This document shows, in pieces, positions 11,286-22,405 of a DNA stretch of 64,000 nucleotides; within the stretch, counting starts at the first letter, position 1, and every line of letters starts with the position of its first letter. Origin of the DNA: Maratus speciosus (Eukaryota > Arthropoda > Arachnida > Araneae > Salticidae); NCBI GenBank assembly GCA_963932465.1, contig OZ010794.1, positions 444,355,502 through 444,419,501 of the forward strand. Reading direction: 5' to 3'. The translations under genes and the position numbers were made by a program. The notes below the pieces were generated by a model. The model was not told the DNA's origin and made no database searches. It worked only from the letters and a program-made list of their open reading frames with translations.

Positions 11286-13567
11286 ACTTTCTTCTATCTT
11301 CAATAGAAGAAAGTATTGTAATCGAATTTTTTTTTCGACTTCCGGTTTTCGACGGATTTACACGTTTTATGGGTCAGAGATCCCAAAAAACATGTTTATA
11401 GAAAATGTCTGTCTGTCCGTGTGTCCGTCCGTCCGTCTGTCTGTCGCCATTGTTCCATCAAAAAGAGTATGAAGTTATGCATAGAATTGAACCAAATTTT
11501 TATTTTAAGTTTTTGGCTATGGCAAGCAGGTACTCTCTGAATTTGGTAAAAATTCGCCGGTAGGGGGCGCTGTAATAGCGATTTTTGTGCGATTTTGAAT
11601 AATGTACCATCCAAAAGTGTATGAAGTTATGCATAGAATTGAACCAAATTTTTATTTTAAGTTTTTGAATATGGCAGGTAGGTCCTCCCTGAATTTGGAA
11701 AAAAATTGCCGGTAGGAGGCGCTGTAATAGCGATTTTTGTGCGATTTTGAATATTGTACCATCCAAAAGTGTATGAAGTTATGCATAGAATTGAACCAAA
11801 TTTTTATTTTAAGTTTTTGAATATGGCAGGTAGGCCCTCCCTGAATTTGGAAAAATTTGCCGGCAGGGGGCGTTGTAATAGCGATTTTTGTGCGATTTTG
11901 AATATTGCACCATGCAAAAGTATGTGAAGTTATGCATAGAATTGAACCAAATTTTTATTTTAAGTTTTTGAATATGGCAGGTAGGCCCTCCCTGAATTTG
12001 GAAAAATTTGCCGGCAGGGGGCGTTGTAATAGCGATTTTTGTGCGATTTTGAATATTGCACCATGCAAAAGTATGTGAAGTTATGCATAGAATTGAACCA
12101 AATTTTTATTTTAAGTTTTTGGATATGGCAAGCAGGTCCTCCCTGAATTTGAAAAAAATTCCCCGGTAGGCGGCGCTGTAAGAGCGATTTTTGTGCGATT
12201 TTGAATATTGTACCATCCAAAAGTGCATGAAGTTATACATAGAATTGAACCAAATTCTTATTTTAAGTTTTTGGCTATAGCAAGCAGGGCCTCCCAGAAT
12301 TTGGAAAAAAATTCGCCGATAGAGGGCGCTGTAAAAACGATTTTTGTGCGATTTTGAATATTGTACCATCCGAAAGTGTATGACGTTATGCATAGAATTA
12401 AACCAAATTTTTATTTTACGTTTTTGGATATGGCAAACAGGTCCTCCCTGAGTTTAGAAAAAATTTGCCGTTGGGGCACTGTAATAGCGATTTTTGTGCG
12501 ATTTTGAATATTGTACAATCCAAAAGTGTATGAAGTTATGCATAGAATTGAACCAAATTTTTATTTTAAGTTTTTGGATATGGCAAACAGGTCCTCCCTG
12601 AGTTTGGAAAAAATTTGCCTTTGGAGGGCGCTGTAATAACGATTTTTGTGCGATTTTGAATATTGTACCATCCAAAAGTGTATGAAGTTATGCATAGAAT
12701 TGAACCAAATTTTTATTTTTAAGTTTTTGGATATGGCAAGTAGGTCCTTCCTTAATTTGTAAAAAAATTCGCCGGTAGAGGGCGCTGTAATAGCGATTTT
12801 TGTGGCATTTTGAATATTGTACCATCGAAAATTGTACGAAGTTATGCATAGAATTGAACCAAATTTTTTGTGTTTGTTTCTGGTGATGGCACGAAGTTCC
12901 TCCCTGAATTTTGAATAATTCTGCCGGAAGGGGGCGCTATAATTGCGATCTCTGTGATATTTTCATTATTGTACCATCGAAAAGTGTATGAAGTTATGCA
13001 TAGGATTGAACGAAATTTTTTGCGTATGTTTCTGGCTATGATAAACAAGTCCTCCTTGAATTTGAAATAAATCTGTCGGAAGGGGGGCGCTGTAATAGCG
13101 ATGATTAGCCATTTTCTTTATTGTACTATCGAAAAATGTATAAAATTATGCGTACAATAGAACCAAAATTTTTGTGCATGTTTTTGGCTTTGGCCAACAG
13201 GTCCTCCTTGAATTTGGAAGATATTGCGCGGTAAAGGGGTTCTGTGACAGCGATTTTTGCATACTTTTCTTGATTTTTCGTAGTTCTATTGTGCAGCGGC
13301 GAGAACTCGCTTCCTGCTAATCCAGCTATTCGCAAACAGCTGATAACAACAGAATAAGGAAAAACTAATAATTTTAACAAATTTCATGATATAGATTTAC
13401 TCGTTTTTAGTCGGTTTAATTGATTGAAGTAGAAATTTAAGATGAAAATCAAAGTTGGTATAGTATTGAACTAATAATATTGAAGTATTAACATGTGTAA
13501 CTAGGTTTTGAAATATTAAGATATATAAGATAGAAGAAAGTTTTAAGATTGGCACATCCAACTAGTT
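11286..13567 (+). mobile_element. Helentron-like element, ACTTTC family, copy A
   Basis: The 5' end is ACTTTCTTCTAT with its inverse ATAGAAGAAAGT five bases later (12-bp hairpin). It is followed by a GTCTGTCC tract, a ~152-bp array, a second ATAGAAGAAAGT motif near 13529, and the 3' end CATCCAACTAGTT. The uninterrupted target exists in the second hAT copy at 38291-38303 (five Ts then AGTTATC). Comparing the two shows precise insertion after the T run with no target duplication. Confidence 0.85.
11452..13260. repeat. 150-154-bp tandem array, about 12 units
   Basis: The anchor CCAT of TACCATCCAAAAGTG lies at about 11607, 11759, 11910, 12061, 12213, 12366, 12516, 12668, 12822, 12974 and 13126. 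Each unit holds GGGCGCTGTAATAGCG and GAAGTTATGCATAGAATTGA. Units near the 3' side are more diverged. Minus-strand open frames here are produced by the repetition and are not genes. Confidence 0.95.
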
Positions 13568-14874
13568 AGTTATCACTCCTTCCGAATCACAATCTTTGCT
13601 TAATTTTAGCATTAATTAATTGCAGAATTCTTAGATGGAATAAGGTAAGGATTCTGATTCGGAAATGGTGTTAAAACAAAAAAGGGATAGTTCGCAACTA
13701 TGTATTTTTATGAAAATTAATTTACAGAAATTAATATTTGTATGCTGAATAATGGAATAATGTTTTTCAATTTCAAAGCAAATTCATTGTTCAGTCTATT
13801 GAGTGGCGCCATATCAACGCATCGCCAACATCAATGCCAGACATAAATTTGCAAATATCGCTAGAATAGAAAAACACGATTTCTGTTTTCCCTTCATTTT
13901 GATCAAAATAGCATTAAAATGATTTGAAATAGAATGTAATACGTAATTTTTAACGAGGAAAAGTTTTTTTTTTTCCTATACGTGAATAAATAAAATTTTA
14001 AATATAAGACAGATTGAGCTTGAGTCAGTCCAAGCCCGAAAACTAATATAAAAATTGAGTCCGTTTTATCTCCATCTCCTATACTTGAGCGACACATTGC
14101 GTCACATATACGTGTTTTGATTAAAAAAAAAGAATGCAAAAGCTTGGATATGGGAAGGAAAGGAAAGATTAATTTAGGCTTCGGTTTTTCGGAAGCGCTA
14201 TTGCACTGGGCTCCGGAGCCCTGTATTTATGAGCTCCGGTTAATTCCGACCAATATTTAAATATTTACTAAAAACAGAGAAGTACCGGAGCCGGTCTCCT
14301 GTGGGCTCCGGCACAAATTAAGCCCTGTTTATTGATCAATAGCAGTGCAGGAAATTACAGGCGACAGCCTATAGGAAATTACATAGGGAAAGGAACTGGT
14401 AATGTGGAAAAATATCTCAATTTGTTAGTAATTTGTCATATTCTTATTTAAAAAGATATGAGTTTGGCTTTTTTAAAAATTAGAAGACTTTCTGTGTAAG
14501 ATAACATCTTTGTATAGGTAATATACTCTTAAATCCTTTTTCAACGATCTTTTCTACTGCATTTTAAATTGTAATCCTTTTCTTCGGGAGACATGATTTT
14601 TTTTTCTGAAAGAACTTAATTCAATAGACGTAAGACCATTTTTAGGGTTTCCTCGTATACTCTTATTATGAGTAACAGCAGAAAAAATCTCCCAAATAAA
14701 GCTAATTTGTGACACTTAACCTTCTTTCAAAGTAAATCGTATAATATGAAATGTTTGACATTACAGATTCAAATTTTTTAAATTTTTATGCAACTTGCTT
14801 AAACGTTTCACGGCACACCTGAGATCTTTTCGTGGTGCACTACTGTGCCGTGGCACACATGTTGAGAACCACTG

Positions 14875-15980
14875 GTCTAGGGTCTTGCTATCCGAAAACA
14901 AACAATACTAATAATTTTTCAAAAAACATGATTTTATCAATTAAGGTGTCTGCTTACGTAGGAAACGCTTTAAAAAAAATGTACAATAGTGAATTAATAT
15001 ACACACATTTTTAATTCGATTGCAATACGGAATAATGAAAAGCATAAAATCTTAGCAATATCTTCATAACCTTTTAAATAATTGTGGTCTTTTGCGATTT
15101 TCTTTGCAGAATTTCATGCTTGCGCCAGACAGCGCACTCTCAAATCAACTAAATATTCAATTCCCTTTGTACTGCATACTGCCTGTGTAATGAACTGTGA
15201 GTTTTACAATATCTTCAAAATTAACTGATATACTTTGGGCCACTTTTTCCTGGCTCCATTCACATTTCTATTATTAAAAAATATTATATGTGATTTTTCA
15301 GCGTCGAAATGGAGTTGTAAACAATTAACATGAAACAATGAAGTAAACTGTATGAATTTAAAGAGGAAATTTTCTATTTTTTTAATTTATTTTTATTTTT
15401 TAACTATTTTTAAAGTTTTGGAACAGAGTAGCCCCTGCTGGGGGCTTCTTTGGTCCATTCACTTAGTTTTATATAAAATAAATACATTTCATATGTAAAT
15501 GAATGCATTTTTATTGAAACTCCCCTGCAATAGCATTTGCTAATAAATTAACACTGCAAACTTGATAAACAAATGTTTTTTTTTTTACATTTAAACACAA
15601 TAAAACAATTGTTAATATTAAAGAAACGAGAAACAGTTTTCGTCATGTTATCCTCAGCAACTGGAACAAAAACAATTAATGTAACATTTTGCTACAGTAA
15701 CATTTGAAAAAAATGTTACTTAAAACATGTTTTAACAGATTTGGTTGTGTAAAAGGCTATTCTAAGTAATTGGGGCTATTTTCGGACCAAAAAAGGCCTG
15801 GGACAAAGCAAACCCGAAATACTAGTTTTCATGTTAGCTTTAAGAAAACGCGAACGTTTCCTCTCAAAATAAAAAGTTAAAGGAAAAACTATGATATCAC
15901 ACGGGTCACAGGTTACTAAAGATAACATTTTGACACTTACCTTATTTGTAGCTTTTATCCAGATTGTTTCACTATAGAAA
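14875..15980. other. Unassigned AT-rich sequence
   Basis: After the hAT target copy I see no repeat family, RNA or coding domain. Short frames here lack codon structure. Confidence 0.5.
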
Positions 15981-15992
15981 GTTTGGAGAGCT

Positions 15993-16222
15993 TTGAAGTC
16001 CACCGAAGTGAAGAATGCTTTGGGGCCTATAGCTACAATGGCTGTCGCTTCGAATGATCCTTATTATACATAGAAACAACTACAAGTCACAACAATTTTT
16101 ATTTTCCATTACATATACATTATATAACTACAATGGGACACTCACAATTACATCCCAGGGACTCGAACCCGGGTCCTCGGGGTGACAGCAGCCTCCTCTT
16201 ACTGACCACGCCACCGGGCGAC
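15993..16222 (-). mobile_element. tRNA-derived SINE
   Basis: Read on the minus strand from 16222, the head has a tRNA-like A box region (GTGGTCAGTAAGAGG) and a perfect B box GGTTCGAGTCC. A tRNA-unrelated body follows, ending near CACTTCGGTGGACTTCAA. A perfect 12-bp duplication GTTTGGAGAGCT flanks it at 15981-15992 and 16223-16234, showing LINE-mediated insertion. It is transcribed by Pol III in principle. The 75-codon minus frame across it is not a gene. Confidence 0.88.
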
Positions 16223-16234
16223 GTTTGGAGAGCT

Positions 16235-17013
16235 AAAATTTACACAGGAAAACAGTTGTTTACAAACACATCCACTGTTGCTACTAAAAAAAAATTAAGT
16301 TACCCCCAAACTATTCAAATACCCTATAGTAGGGTATAAAATATTTTTCTAGGGCAAAAGCTCCAAATTATCTTGTATTGTTTGTTCAATACAAATAATA
16401 AAAACTTTTTTTTATGGGATGGACCAAGGATAAAAGTAGCCGGCTTAACGGTATTTAAAAATACTTTAAAATAATACTTTTTTTTAAGATTACCATTTTT
16501 TTTTTATATTCGATTACCCATAAAATAATTACATTACCACACAGAGATTAGGTTCTAGTTTAGAACATAGTAAGTAATATGGAAAGCATTCTGACAAAAT
16601 TTCACTGAAATATGTTCTAAACAATTTATGTTATGAAATTTATTGAACATCATGGAAATAACGGAAAAATTGATTTTCCAGAAATCGCATTTAATTATTT
16701 CTTTTATTTGTTTCAGAAATCGAGAAGTGTCAATTAAGGTTGATTAGCGTTTTCATGTAAGTAACGTAAGAAAAGGATGCACAGGAACATTTAAATTTTC
16801 CTGGCCTTCCTACTCCCCCTTCCGGTATTTGACGCTTTTTTTCCAGTACATTAAATTGGTCATAATTCTTCCCATATTAATCCTAGAAATAATGTTAAAA
16901 CAGATTTGAATCTTAAACTATTACTCTTTGAAATAAAACAGTAAAATTTTTTCGCGAATTTTCACGAGAACGGTCATTTTAGTGTACGCAGATGCCTTAA
17001 TTTAATTCTTTTT
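16235..17013. other. Unassigned AT-rich sequence
   Basis: Only a small palindrome, ACCCTATAGTAGGGT (16320-16334), and T runs are visible. Confidence 0.5.
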
Positions 17014-17205
17014 AGGTGCGTTCGTAATTATATAAATACGGAGCAACTATAGTCGCCGTCCGGTCCGACTGTCTGTCTGCATGTAACAGCGCAAAAAATA
17101 TCCAACCGAATGATTAGAAATTTAATATATACAATCGTTGCAGAATTATGTCATTTCAAATTTTATGAAAATCAAATGAAACTTAAAAACATATTAATAA
17201 AAGGC
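17014..17205 (+). mobile_element. Helentron-like fragment, AGGTGCG family
   Basis: It starts after a T run with AGGTGCGTTCGTAATTATAT and continues through the GTCTGTCTGCATGTAACAGCGC box and one copy of the unit beginning CCAACCGAATG. It matches the plus-strand copy at 55457 up to an A-rich stretch (TATTAATAAAAG). The 3' end was not found. Confidence 0.75.
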
Positions 17206-17906
17206 AGGCTGCGTACGGTTTTTACAATTGTCACCACTATTTTTCGAAAAGTAATCTTCAAATTACTTTATTGCATAATTTGTAATAATTGTCTCCCACT
17301 AATATTATTTGCATTTATTGGTGACAAACTAAAAACCGTTCGTACCCTGTTTATGCGCGACTTCCCCCGGGTTAACAACCTTGCGCATATCTTGATTTTG
17401 CGAATGTAAATTAAAAAAAATTCTTTGTTTTTAATTATGGCATTATTTCCTGTTATTGTTTATCTTTTAAGTTTTTTAAATGAAATTAGTGCAAGGCATG
17501 CATTTTAAATAAATGAGTGAAAGGTTTGTATTTTAAATGAAAATAATGAAAAAAGAATATGGTATTAAAACAGTCTTTGTTGATTTATTACCTGCACCCA
17601 GCTAACATAAAAATATCACAAAAGCCACATATGAACTTTTCTTTGGGTAGTTGATCATGAAAATCCAAGTTAACCTTCTGTAATAGGATACTTCACATAT
17701 TGATGTATTAGTTATAATGTTGAAAGCATCGTTTATGCTTGAAGCGAAAGTTTTACGATGAATTCTATTACACAAAATCGCATCATCATCATCTACTATA
17801 TATTTAAAACGGAAATTTGCATTTCATTCCGATTGTTTATAATTCTTTGATAGGATATACCACAATTAGTTAGGTAATAATTTTGGAAAGGTTTTAGTGC
17901 ATGTAC
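17206..17906. other. Small inverted repeat and unassigned sequence
   Basis: GTACGGTTTTTACAATTGTC near 17213 is mirrored by GACAAACTAAAAACCG near 17323, giving a ~135-bp imperfect inverted repeat that may be a MITE. I could not identify a target duplication. From 17410 to 17901 nothing is recognised. TGTAC at 17902-17906 is the BEL target duplication. Confidence 0.4.
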
Positions 17907-18245
17907 TGTGGCGACCGGTTCTGGTTCAGTGGATTTCTTAAGTTAACTAACACTATCTTAAAAGTAAATCAATTGGCACTTACTCAGTTAATTCCACAGG
18001 ATATCAATTTTTCTCTTACCTATTTAATTGGAAGACACATATTTACAGCTATACTACACTATAATACATACTATTTACAGTAAAAAACGAAGCAGGTGTT
18101 CTTAAAAACATTCTTTCAACACTCACCACCTCGCACAGAGCGAGCGACAGATGTGAGCCCAGAAGGAGTAACCCTACGTAAACAATAGAGCCATTGCCAT
18201 CCCTTTATCGCTCATTTGGCATCAAAACATATAATTCTCCACACA
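17907..18245 (-). repeat. BEL/Pao 3' LTR
   Basis: Plus-strand reading TGTGGCGACC to CTCCACACA. It is the downstream LTR because the genes run on the minus strand. It has TG...CA ends in element orientation. Confidence 0.92.
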
Positions 18246-18258
18246 CTCCCCACCTGGA
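18246..18258 (-). promoter_or_regulatory. BEL/Pao polypurine tract
   Basis: The minus strand reads AGGTGGGGAGTG directly before the 3' LTR (TGTGTGGAG). This is the expected place and composition for plus-strand DNA priming. Confidence 0.6.
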
Positions 18259-18745
18259 CTCATGAGAGTACGTAATGATAAATCAACATAAACAAATTCT
18301 TATAATAAACATAACCTTAATTCACAACTGAAATGATAAAATAGAAATTTTTCAATCTACAGGTGTTGAAGTATAAGGAATTAAACATAAAATAATAAAG
18401 TCATTATCAATATAAATAAAAAAATGACACTCTTATAACATGTAGCTACATGAACATATCTGGCCAGATATTTTACCCGAATAAGATTAACTGAATATAT
18501 ATATATATATATATACATAATATAAACAAATTAAATACCATTATTAATTCAATTATCTTTTCAATTTGAAATAAAGTAGAATTATGCATAAAATGAAACA
18601 TTTTTACTAAATAAACAACAAATTGCAAAACACACACACACAATAAAATATTTCCAACTATGAATTTATAAAACAAACACACTTTGATATTCAAACACTA
18701 GTAGAAAAAATAAATTTCAAATCAAGTACTGAAATCACTTATCAT

Positions 18746-19405
18746 TCAGATATCTAGTTCAAAAGGATACAAAAGTTGTATTGGTTTCCTCAGCAGTCCT
18801 TTAGCAGTTTTTATTATGCAAGCACGAATAAGTTTATCTCTGCCAATAATGACTTCCTTAACTATTCTTAAGTCCCACAACAGTTTAGGTTTAGCAGTAC
18901 CATCTACTAAGACAACATCTCTAATTTTTAAGTTTTTGTATCTCTCAGGAGTTTTAAATTGATGAATTGAACTAAAATTCAATAAGTATTGTTCCTTCCT
19001 TTTAATCCACAGTTGTTTCGACAATTTACTTTGATATCGTTTCTTCCTTAGCAAAGTTTCTTTGGAAGAAATTTTATTTTCAAATTCAGCAAAAAGTAGA
19101 GCAAAACTAATGTTTTCTCTTCCTAGTTGAGGGAAATGAGCCGGTAAAAGTGGCTCTGGCTCGCCGAAATCACTGGTTAGTGGTCTCATATTTATTATGG
19201 CTTCTATTTCTGTCAAGATTGTTGCCAATTCTTTAAATGTGATGAGAGTTTTTCCTAAAATTTTCCTTAGGGGTTCTTTTACACTTTTTACGAGCCTTTC
19301 GTAAAACTCTCCCCACCATCGGGCACGCTCGACGATAAATTTCCATGTCACACCTTTATTTGATATAAAATCCTGATGTTCTTGATCTTTAATGAATTTT
19401 TCAAA
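18746..19405 (-). pseudogene. BEL/Pao integrase C-terminal part
   Basis: It covers the end of the catalytic core and the C-terminal DUF5641-like domain. ARWWGEFYERLVKSVK and LTEIEAIINMRPLTSD correspond to the conserved region around the last catalytic glutamate. IRDVVLVDG and WDLRIVKEVIIGRDK match the basic C-terminal barrel. The first metal-binding and catalytic parts are absent upstream, and a stop interrupts the frame at 19406-19408. The ATG at 19351 is internal; the frame is open to 19405. It ends normally 500 bp before the 3' LTR. Confidence 0.85.
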
Positions 19406-20000
19406 TTATTGTACTTCTTTATCAGCAGCCTTAAAGCCGCTCTCGAGGTCGAGAAGTGGGAGTCTTCTCGTAAGTCGGTCAGCAGGATTTGAGCTACCGG
19501 GACAATGTCGCCAGTTCATCGGATTTGTTAAAGTTTGTTTGTCCGTTTCAATAGCAGGGTGATGGGGTAAGTAGTATGCCAAATTATCCTTGGTCGAATT
19601 TATTTCCTGGGGTTCAACAATTTCTACTACTTCCAAAGTCTTATATTCATTAATGATATCTTTACATTTGTTCGTATTATCTTCTTGAATCCCCAACCCT
19701 TCCATAGTTTCAAGCTGAACTGACATTTTATGATCCTTGTTATTATACCAAATAGATATGTACATTGTACCCACTAAATTATCTACATTAACTTCTTCGG
19801 AGAATTTGCCGTGAAGTGTCCAACCTTATTTAGTTTCATGAATACGTTTATATTTTCCTGTCATAATTGACCAATAGTAATCGCTCCCAATCAACAAATC
19901 TATTTCATTATCACCATCATCCAATTCATTAGAATCGTCTGATAACTCTATACCCATATTTTTAATTTTTTTTATATAACTCAGAACTTGGCGCTCGTAT
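19406..20000 (-). pseudogene. BEL/Pao post-protease region joined to pre-integrase stub
   Basis: The minus strand first encodes NEIDLLIGSDYYWSIMTGKY, typical of the segment after the protease, then a stop at about 19829. The frame from 19774 passes through YYLPHHPAIE, the first conserved part of RT, and within a few residues reaches WRHCPGSSNPADRLTR, which normally lies after RNase H. The palm motifs and RNase H are therefore deleted. A second junction puts FKAADKEVQ, a segment of the integrase core, right after LLDLESG. Two deletions have collapsed pol to about a quarter of its expected length. Confidence 0.8.
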
Positions 20001-20058
20001 TATATCGGAACAGATTCTCTCCGTTGCTAACGCTTCCAGACATATTATATTGTCCGAA

Positions 20059-20271
20059 TTATTGTCTTTTAGGGAAAATCTTTACTCTATTATGATTATC
20101 AACAATAGGTTTCTTTCCAGCAAAGGTATGAATTTTTAATGATTCCTGCCCTGTTACCTCTAAATTTAAACGATAAGATAAATTCTTTCCGATAAATGTT
20201 CGCTGCGAGGCGCTATCTAATAATATTAGAACATTAATATTTTGGTTCTTGCCAATGGTAATTCCTTTCAA
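20059..20271 (-). pseudogene. BEL/Pao aspartic protease remnant
   Basis: NVLILLDSASQRTFIGKNLS matches the active-site region of the Pao-type (A17) protease, which cuts the Gag-Pol polyprotein. The usual DSG/DTG triad reads DSA, which would probably abolish activity. The frame is short and ends within the domain at 20059. Neighbouring gag and RT parts are in other frames or separated by stops. Confidence 0.7.
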
Positions 20272-20514
20272 CGTTTGAAAATAAATATCTTCATCTGGAT
20301 TACAAAAAAGTGACGAAACTGTTATTTTTCATACTTATTTTCCCTTCCCCCCGGTTCACGCTCAGTCAAAAGGAGGTCAATTTTATTTTCATTCGATGAT
20401 CTTTCTTTTTGTTTTTTGTTACAAAGAGAAGTTTGATGCATTTTAGAAAAACAAATTGCTCAACGAATGTTAGTATTTCTGCAATTCTGTTTTCGGTGGA
20501 ACCGTTTGTAACAT

Positions 20515-20767
20515 ATAAAATACGATGTTACATTCTGATAAAATTTACTTAAAAAGGTGCTAAAAATACATAACAGGTTTTCAAATGAAAACCGTCAAAG
20601 ATGTTAAAACTGGTTGTTTTTAAGATCTTTGACGGTTTTCATTTGAAAACCTGTTATGTATTTTTAGCACCTTTTTAAGTAAATTTTATCAGAATGTAAC
20701 ATCGTATTTTATATGTTTTTCAAGGTGAATTTGACGTTCAACAATTATAGTTTGAACTATATTTTAT
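20515..20767. mobile_element. 253-bp foldback element inside BEL gag
   Basis: Two nearly perfect ~93-bp arms (about 20511-20606 and 20630-20724) mirror each other around a short loop. Terminal ATAAAATA is repeated inverted at the right end after a ~40-bp unpaired stretch. The 14-mer ACCGTTTGTAACAT occurs on both sides (20501-20514 and 20768-20781). It interrupts the gag zinc-knuckle region of the host element. Confidence 0.75.
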
Positions 20768-20781
20768 ACCGTTTGTAACAT

Positions 20782-21941
20782 TTGAAACATTTAGCTTGTT
20801 TTAATAAAGATTCTTTTCGTTGTTCCAAATTTAAATAACATAATTTTGCTTCGTGCTTTTGAGAGCAAAATGGGCACAGATTTTCTGCAATTGTATTTAA
20901 TGTAAGTGCTGAAGCATTTTTAATTTTTTCCTGGTGAAAGTGTTTAGGAGAGTTTTATCTAAATTTATTTTCATGGGATTTAGTATTTTCAAAACTGATA
21001 GAAGTAACATTAATAGTTTTTTCTCGCGCTTCTATTTCTCGTTTCAGGAACAACAATAAATCATTTACACAATCATCTTTTTTATCGCTTTGTTCTCTGT
21101 GAAATTGTAATATGAGATCATTCGGTAGACATTTATAAATAATGGGTAATAATAAGCAACCATATTGGTCTGACTTCACATCAAGCGCTTCGAGACATCG
21201 TATTTGTATAATTATCTGATCATATAATTTTCTCAAAGAATGTATGTCATTTGATCTTCGAACTGCTTCTAAGTTTAATAGTTTGTTAGTGTGCTCGGAA
21301 ATTAAAACATCTCTTTTCCCAAAACGATCCTTTAATATATTTATTGCCGTTACATAATTTTCACTTGTTAATGGAAGCCCATTAATAGCGGCAGCTGCTG
21401 AATCAGAAATTAAAGATTTTAAACAAGTAAACTTTTCAATTTGCTGAAGAGCTTCATTTTCGTGAATAGCAACTTTAAACTGAGGCCAAAATTCTTGAAA
21501 TTCGCAAATGCCGCCTGTAAATTTATTTAAAGAAATCCGCGGCAATTTCGTATTCGACTTTAATCGACTGTCTGATATGGAGGGCGTAGTTACTTTTGGT
21601 TCACTCGCGATAGTTGAATTTATGTTTAAATTTTTCAAATATCTACTGGCTCTAGATTTGCAAGTCACAATAGCTTCCTTATATTCTATCGAAGTTTCTA
21701 TTTCTGTTTCTAAATTATCGGTTTCAATTTCCGATTCAATTGACTGATCCAATTTTTCTAATGATAATTTATGTTCAAGTAATGCCGCTAAAGAGTCCTC
21801 AACTATTTCCGGTTTAGAATCACTTTCTTTTTTAATTTCGCTACCAATTTTTTTAATCAATTTCGTTACTGTGGTTCTAATTGACTCGCGTTTTGCTATG
21901 TTTCGTTTTAAAACTTCACCTTGATCCATCTTTACATTCAC
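20782..21941 (-). pseudogene. BEL/Pao Gag (DUF1759) with zinc knuckle, nonsense mutated
   Basis: Capsid-like protein of the BEL element. The ATG at 21941 follows the 5' LTR by about 120 bp. The first ~110 residues are acidic and basic in turn. KLPRISLNKFTGGICEFQEF begins the DUF1759-type capsid domain, which continues to about residue 320 with LLPIIYKCLPNDLILQFHRE. A TAA at 20955-20957 stops the frame, but the same frame continues to LCPFCSQKHEAKLC (about 20850-20890) and KCFKCYKR, the zinc-knuckle region, which is then split by the foldback at 20515-20767. Confidence 0.88.
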
Positions 21942-22062
21942 TCATTCAAAGAATTATGTCTTCCAATATATCTTAAGTTTAAGAGAAATTTTAAATAATT
22001 TACCCGTTTAATGAAATGCCAGTAGCGTAGTTATGAATTTATATTCCCGACCGATGGAGCGG

Positions 22063-22400
22063 TGTGGCGACCGGTTCTGGTTCAGTGGATTTCTTAAATT
22101 ATCTAACACTATCTTAAAAGTAAATCAGTTGGCACTTACTCAATTAATTCTACAGGATATCAATTTTTCTCTTACCTATTTAATTGGATGACACATATTT
22201 ACAGCTATACTACACTATATTACATATTATTTACAGTAAAAACGAAACAGGTGTTCTTAAAAACAATCTTTCAACACTCACCAACTCGCACAGAGCGAGC
22301 GACAGAGATGAGCCCAGGAGGAGTAAACCTACGTAAACAATAGAGCCATTGCCATCCCTTTATCGCCCATTTGGCATCAAAACCTATAATTCTCCACACA
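22063..22400 (-). repeat. BEL/Pao 5' LTR
   Basis: A 338-bp copy of the other LTR. In element orientation it begins TGTGTGGAGAAT and ends GGTCGCCACA. It should carry the promoter. The primer-binding site next to it (left of 22063) could not be matched to a tRNA by eye. Confidence 0.92.
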
Positions 22401-22405
22401 TGTAC

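Larger units (their letters stand above)
8453..14327. mobile_element. Second-level hAT element, copy 1
   Basis: The ends are CAGGGCTTAATTT and its exact inverse, flanked by a perfect 8-bp duplication TTTATTGA (8445-8452 and 14328-14335). It is homologous to the solo copy at 38162-39512, notably at 13570-14327. It is 5.9 kb long because it carries two Helentron-like insertions (8474-11173 and 11286-13567). No transposase ORF was found. Confidence 0.88.
8075..14874. mobile_element. Outer hAT-type element, expanded by nested insertions
   Basis: The left end is CAGTGTTTCTCAACC at 8075. The right end, reversed, is CAGTGGTTCTCAAC at 14874. Flanking 8-mers are GTCTATAG (8067-8074) and GTCTAGGG (14875-14882), matching at 6 of 8, as expected of an old hAT 8-bp target duplication. 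Only about 8075-8452 and 14336-14874 belong to it; the rest is nested. No transposase is seen, so it is a non-autonomous element. Confidence 0.7.
17907..22400 (-). mobile_element. BEL/Pao LTR retrotransposon, internally deleted
   Basis: Two LTRs of about 339 bp face the same way and are flanked by TGTAC at 17902-17906 and 22401-22405. Coding order on the minus strand is gag, aspartic protease, a stub of RT, then the integrase end. Most of RT/RNase H and the integrase core are missing, and stop codons break the rest. The LTRs differ at roughly 15-20 positions by eye, so the insertion is not recent. It can only move with help from another copy. Confidence 0.93.

Noticed and set aside
11396..13048. 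Overlapping minus-strand ORFs with a recurring protein sequence
   Set aside because: They come from translating the ~152-bp tandem units. Frames change between units and no domain is present.
8590..13260. CRISPR-like arrays
   Set aside because: Whole units are repeated without unique spacers, and the context is eukaryotic.
15776..16003. 75-codon minus-strand ORF
   Set aside because: It crosses the SINE target duplication and has no domain.
16133..16222. Functional tRNA gene
   Set aside because: A and B boxes are present, but the rest does not fold as a clear tRNA, and the segment is the head of a SINE with a target duplication.
22040..22062. tRNA primer-binding site of the BEL element
   Set aside because: The sequence beside the 5' LTR could not be matched to any tRNA 3' end by eye, so it is not annotated.
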